Below the pieces are notes generated by a model. That model ran no database searches and had not been told where the DNA came from. It saw nothing but the letters and a program-made list of their open reading frames with translations. From contig NZ_VCIX01000092.1 of assembly GCF_006345825.1 (NCBI RefSeq), positions 186,001-250,000 on the forward strand: a DNA stretch of 64,000 nucleotides, given 5' to 3'. The position numbers and the translations under genes are program-made. How positions within the stretch are numbered: position 1 is the stretch's first letter; every line of letters begins with the position of its first letter. Source of the DNA: Paenibacillus paridis (GTDB taxonomy: Bacteria; Bacillota; Bacilli; Paenibacillales; Paenibacillaceae). Shown piece after piece: positions 63,239-64,000 of the stretch.

Positions 63239-64000
63239 TCAGCTAATGGTGGATGTTGAAGAAATACGGTCTAATATTCTTAGAATCAAGGTAACGGATT
63301 CGGCCCGAGTCGTATAACCACCAGGAGCAAACTTGTTATTGTTTCTTCCCTTAATTATGCCTATGTCCGAGGCTGTTGCAATAGCTGGGTAAGCCCAATC
63401 TGGAATTTGGTCTGCATCATCATAGGCGAGCTTAGGACTCGAATCCATCTTGTCTTCGTACCCTAATACGCGCATCAGCATGACGGTGATCTCGGAACGA
63501 GTAATCGATCGTGACGGTCTGAACGTCGCGTCTTCGTATCCGTTCACAAATCCGGCAGCTACCGCTTGCGAAACATGGGATTTCGCATACTCGGGAATAT
63601 GCCCATAGTCCTTAAAAGTTTGTGCCAGGTCTGAATGAGAAGACAGAGCGAGCGCTTTCGAAAGCATCGTAGTGAATTGAGCGCGAGTGACTTCGTTCTG
63701 TGGAGCGAATCTGCCATCTGGATATCCGTTGATCCAGCCCATCTCTGTTGCCCTTACAATGTCTTTCTCTGCCCAGTGGCCTTTAATGTCAGAATAGTTA
63801 ACCAAATTCTTCATAGGAATGTTGATCTTTAACAACAAGCCGGGTTCTGCAGTTGTGCTGCCACCCGTGCTGTCAACCAGTTTGACACGCGCTAATTGAA
63901 TGGCGGCATCGCTCTGACGCATGGCTTCGAATCGCAACGAAGCGAAGCGCACATGTCCACTCTCTCCCTTGATATGGCCGACCTTTGTGTGCGCGAATGT
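63239..64000 (-). CDS. cohesin-SLH surface protein (5' part outside window)
   Basis: The frame is open beyond the right window edge, so the GTG at 63952 is probably internal. At the edge it reads TFAHTKVGHIKGESGHVRF, matching the cohesin of the 47575 protein (FAHTKVGKVDGLSGKAELA), followed by ARVKLVDS. Three SLH domains follow: YSDIKGHWAEKDIVRATEMG, then FKDYGHIPEYAKSHVSQAVA, then YDDADQIPDWAYPAIATA. The same cohesin-SLH architecture is thus encoded twice in this window. The protein should be secreted and wall-bound. Confidence 0.85.
   Translation of the reverse strand, partial: TFAHTKVGHIKGESGHVRFASLRFEAMRQSDAAIQLARVKLVDSTGGSTTAEPGLLLKINIPMKNLVNYSDIKGHWAEKDIVRATEMGWINGYPDGRFAPQNEVTRAQFTTMLSKALALSSHSDLAQTFKDYGHIPEYAKSHVSQAVAAGFVNGYEDATFRPSRSITRSEITVMLMRVLGYEDKMDSSPKLAYDDADQIPDWAYPAIATASDIGIIKGRNNNKFAPGGYTTRAESVTLILRILDRISSTSTIS

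Noticed and set aside
1-64000. CRISPR arrays, tRNA and rRNA genes
   Set aside because: No regularly spaced repeats and no tRNA- or rRNA-like sequence were noticed by eye on either strand.

Overview
The window looks like chromosomal DNA of a Paenibacillus-type endospore former. The evidence is a pro-sigma-K gene, several S-layer-homology (SLH) surface proteins, YesM-type histidine kinases paired with AraC-type response regulators beside CUT1 sugar ABC transporters, an NRPS cluster, and strong AGGAGG-type ribosome binding sites. All functional calls are read by eye from the translated sequence; no database search was run.

Layout. 1-3.4 kb: tail of an ABC-2 permease gene, a small hypothetical gene and a ydbS-ydbT-like pair. 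3.5-5.4 kb (minus): an AraC regulator running in frame into a Fe-siderophore-type binding lipoprotein, with a Fur-box-like palindrome and a second start at the join. 5.7-31 kb: intact sigK, followed on the same strand by four 5'-truncated sigK copies (12.65, 13.63, 24.44 and 30.62 kb). All four start at the same codon and follow the same non-sigK ~24-bp sequence. The DNA between them differs each time: a decayed VWA/DUF4132 locus with an immunity-like gene; a tiny segment; a GC-rich NRPS-glycosyltransferase-MbtH-Sfp cluster; and a duplicated ~1.2 kb segment plus a large SLH esterase gene. I read this as tandem accretion of elements at a site inside sigK.

31-42 kb: the better-preserved copy of the ~1.2 kb repeat, an AT-rich orphan gene, an ECF sigma/anti-sigma pair, then a kinase-regulator-SBP-permease-permease sugar system. 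42-48.6 kb: a large secreted beta-helix protein with cohesin and dockerin modules, then a cohesin-SLH anchor protein; a second cohesin-SLH gene runs off the window end (63.2-64 kb). Together these resemble a small cellulosome-like surface assembly. 48.7-52 kb: a Cfr-like 23S rRNA methyltransferase gene and an Lsa/Vga-like ABC-F gene, both behind leader peptides and hairpins typical of antibiotic-responsive attenuation. 52.2-54.8 kb: cysD-cysN, where CysN carries a C-terminal APS-kinase-like remnant without a P-loop. 55.2-62.3 kb: a second sugar ABC/two-component set in the opposite gene order. 62.3-63.2 kb: IS66 debris.

How it fits together: the two sugar-uptake systems with their sensors, the surface-anchored esterase and the cohesin/dockerin proteins suggest polysaccharide scavenging at the cell surface. 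The NRPS cluster carries its own activator (MbtH), phosphopantetheinyl transferase, glycosyltransferase and fused exporter, so it could act as a nearly self-contained module.
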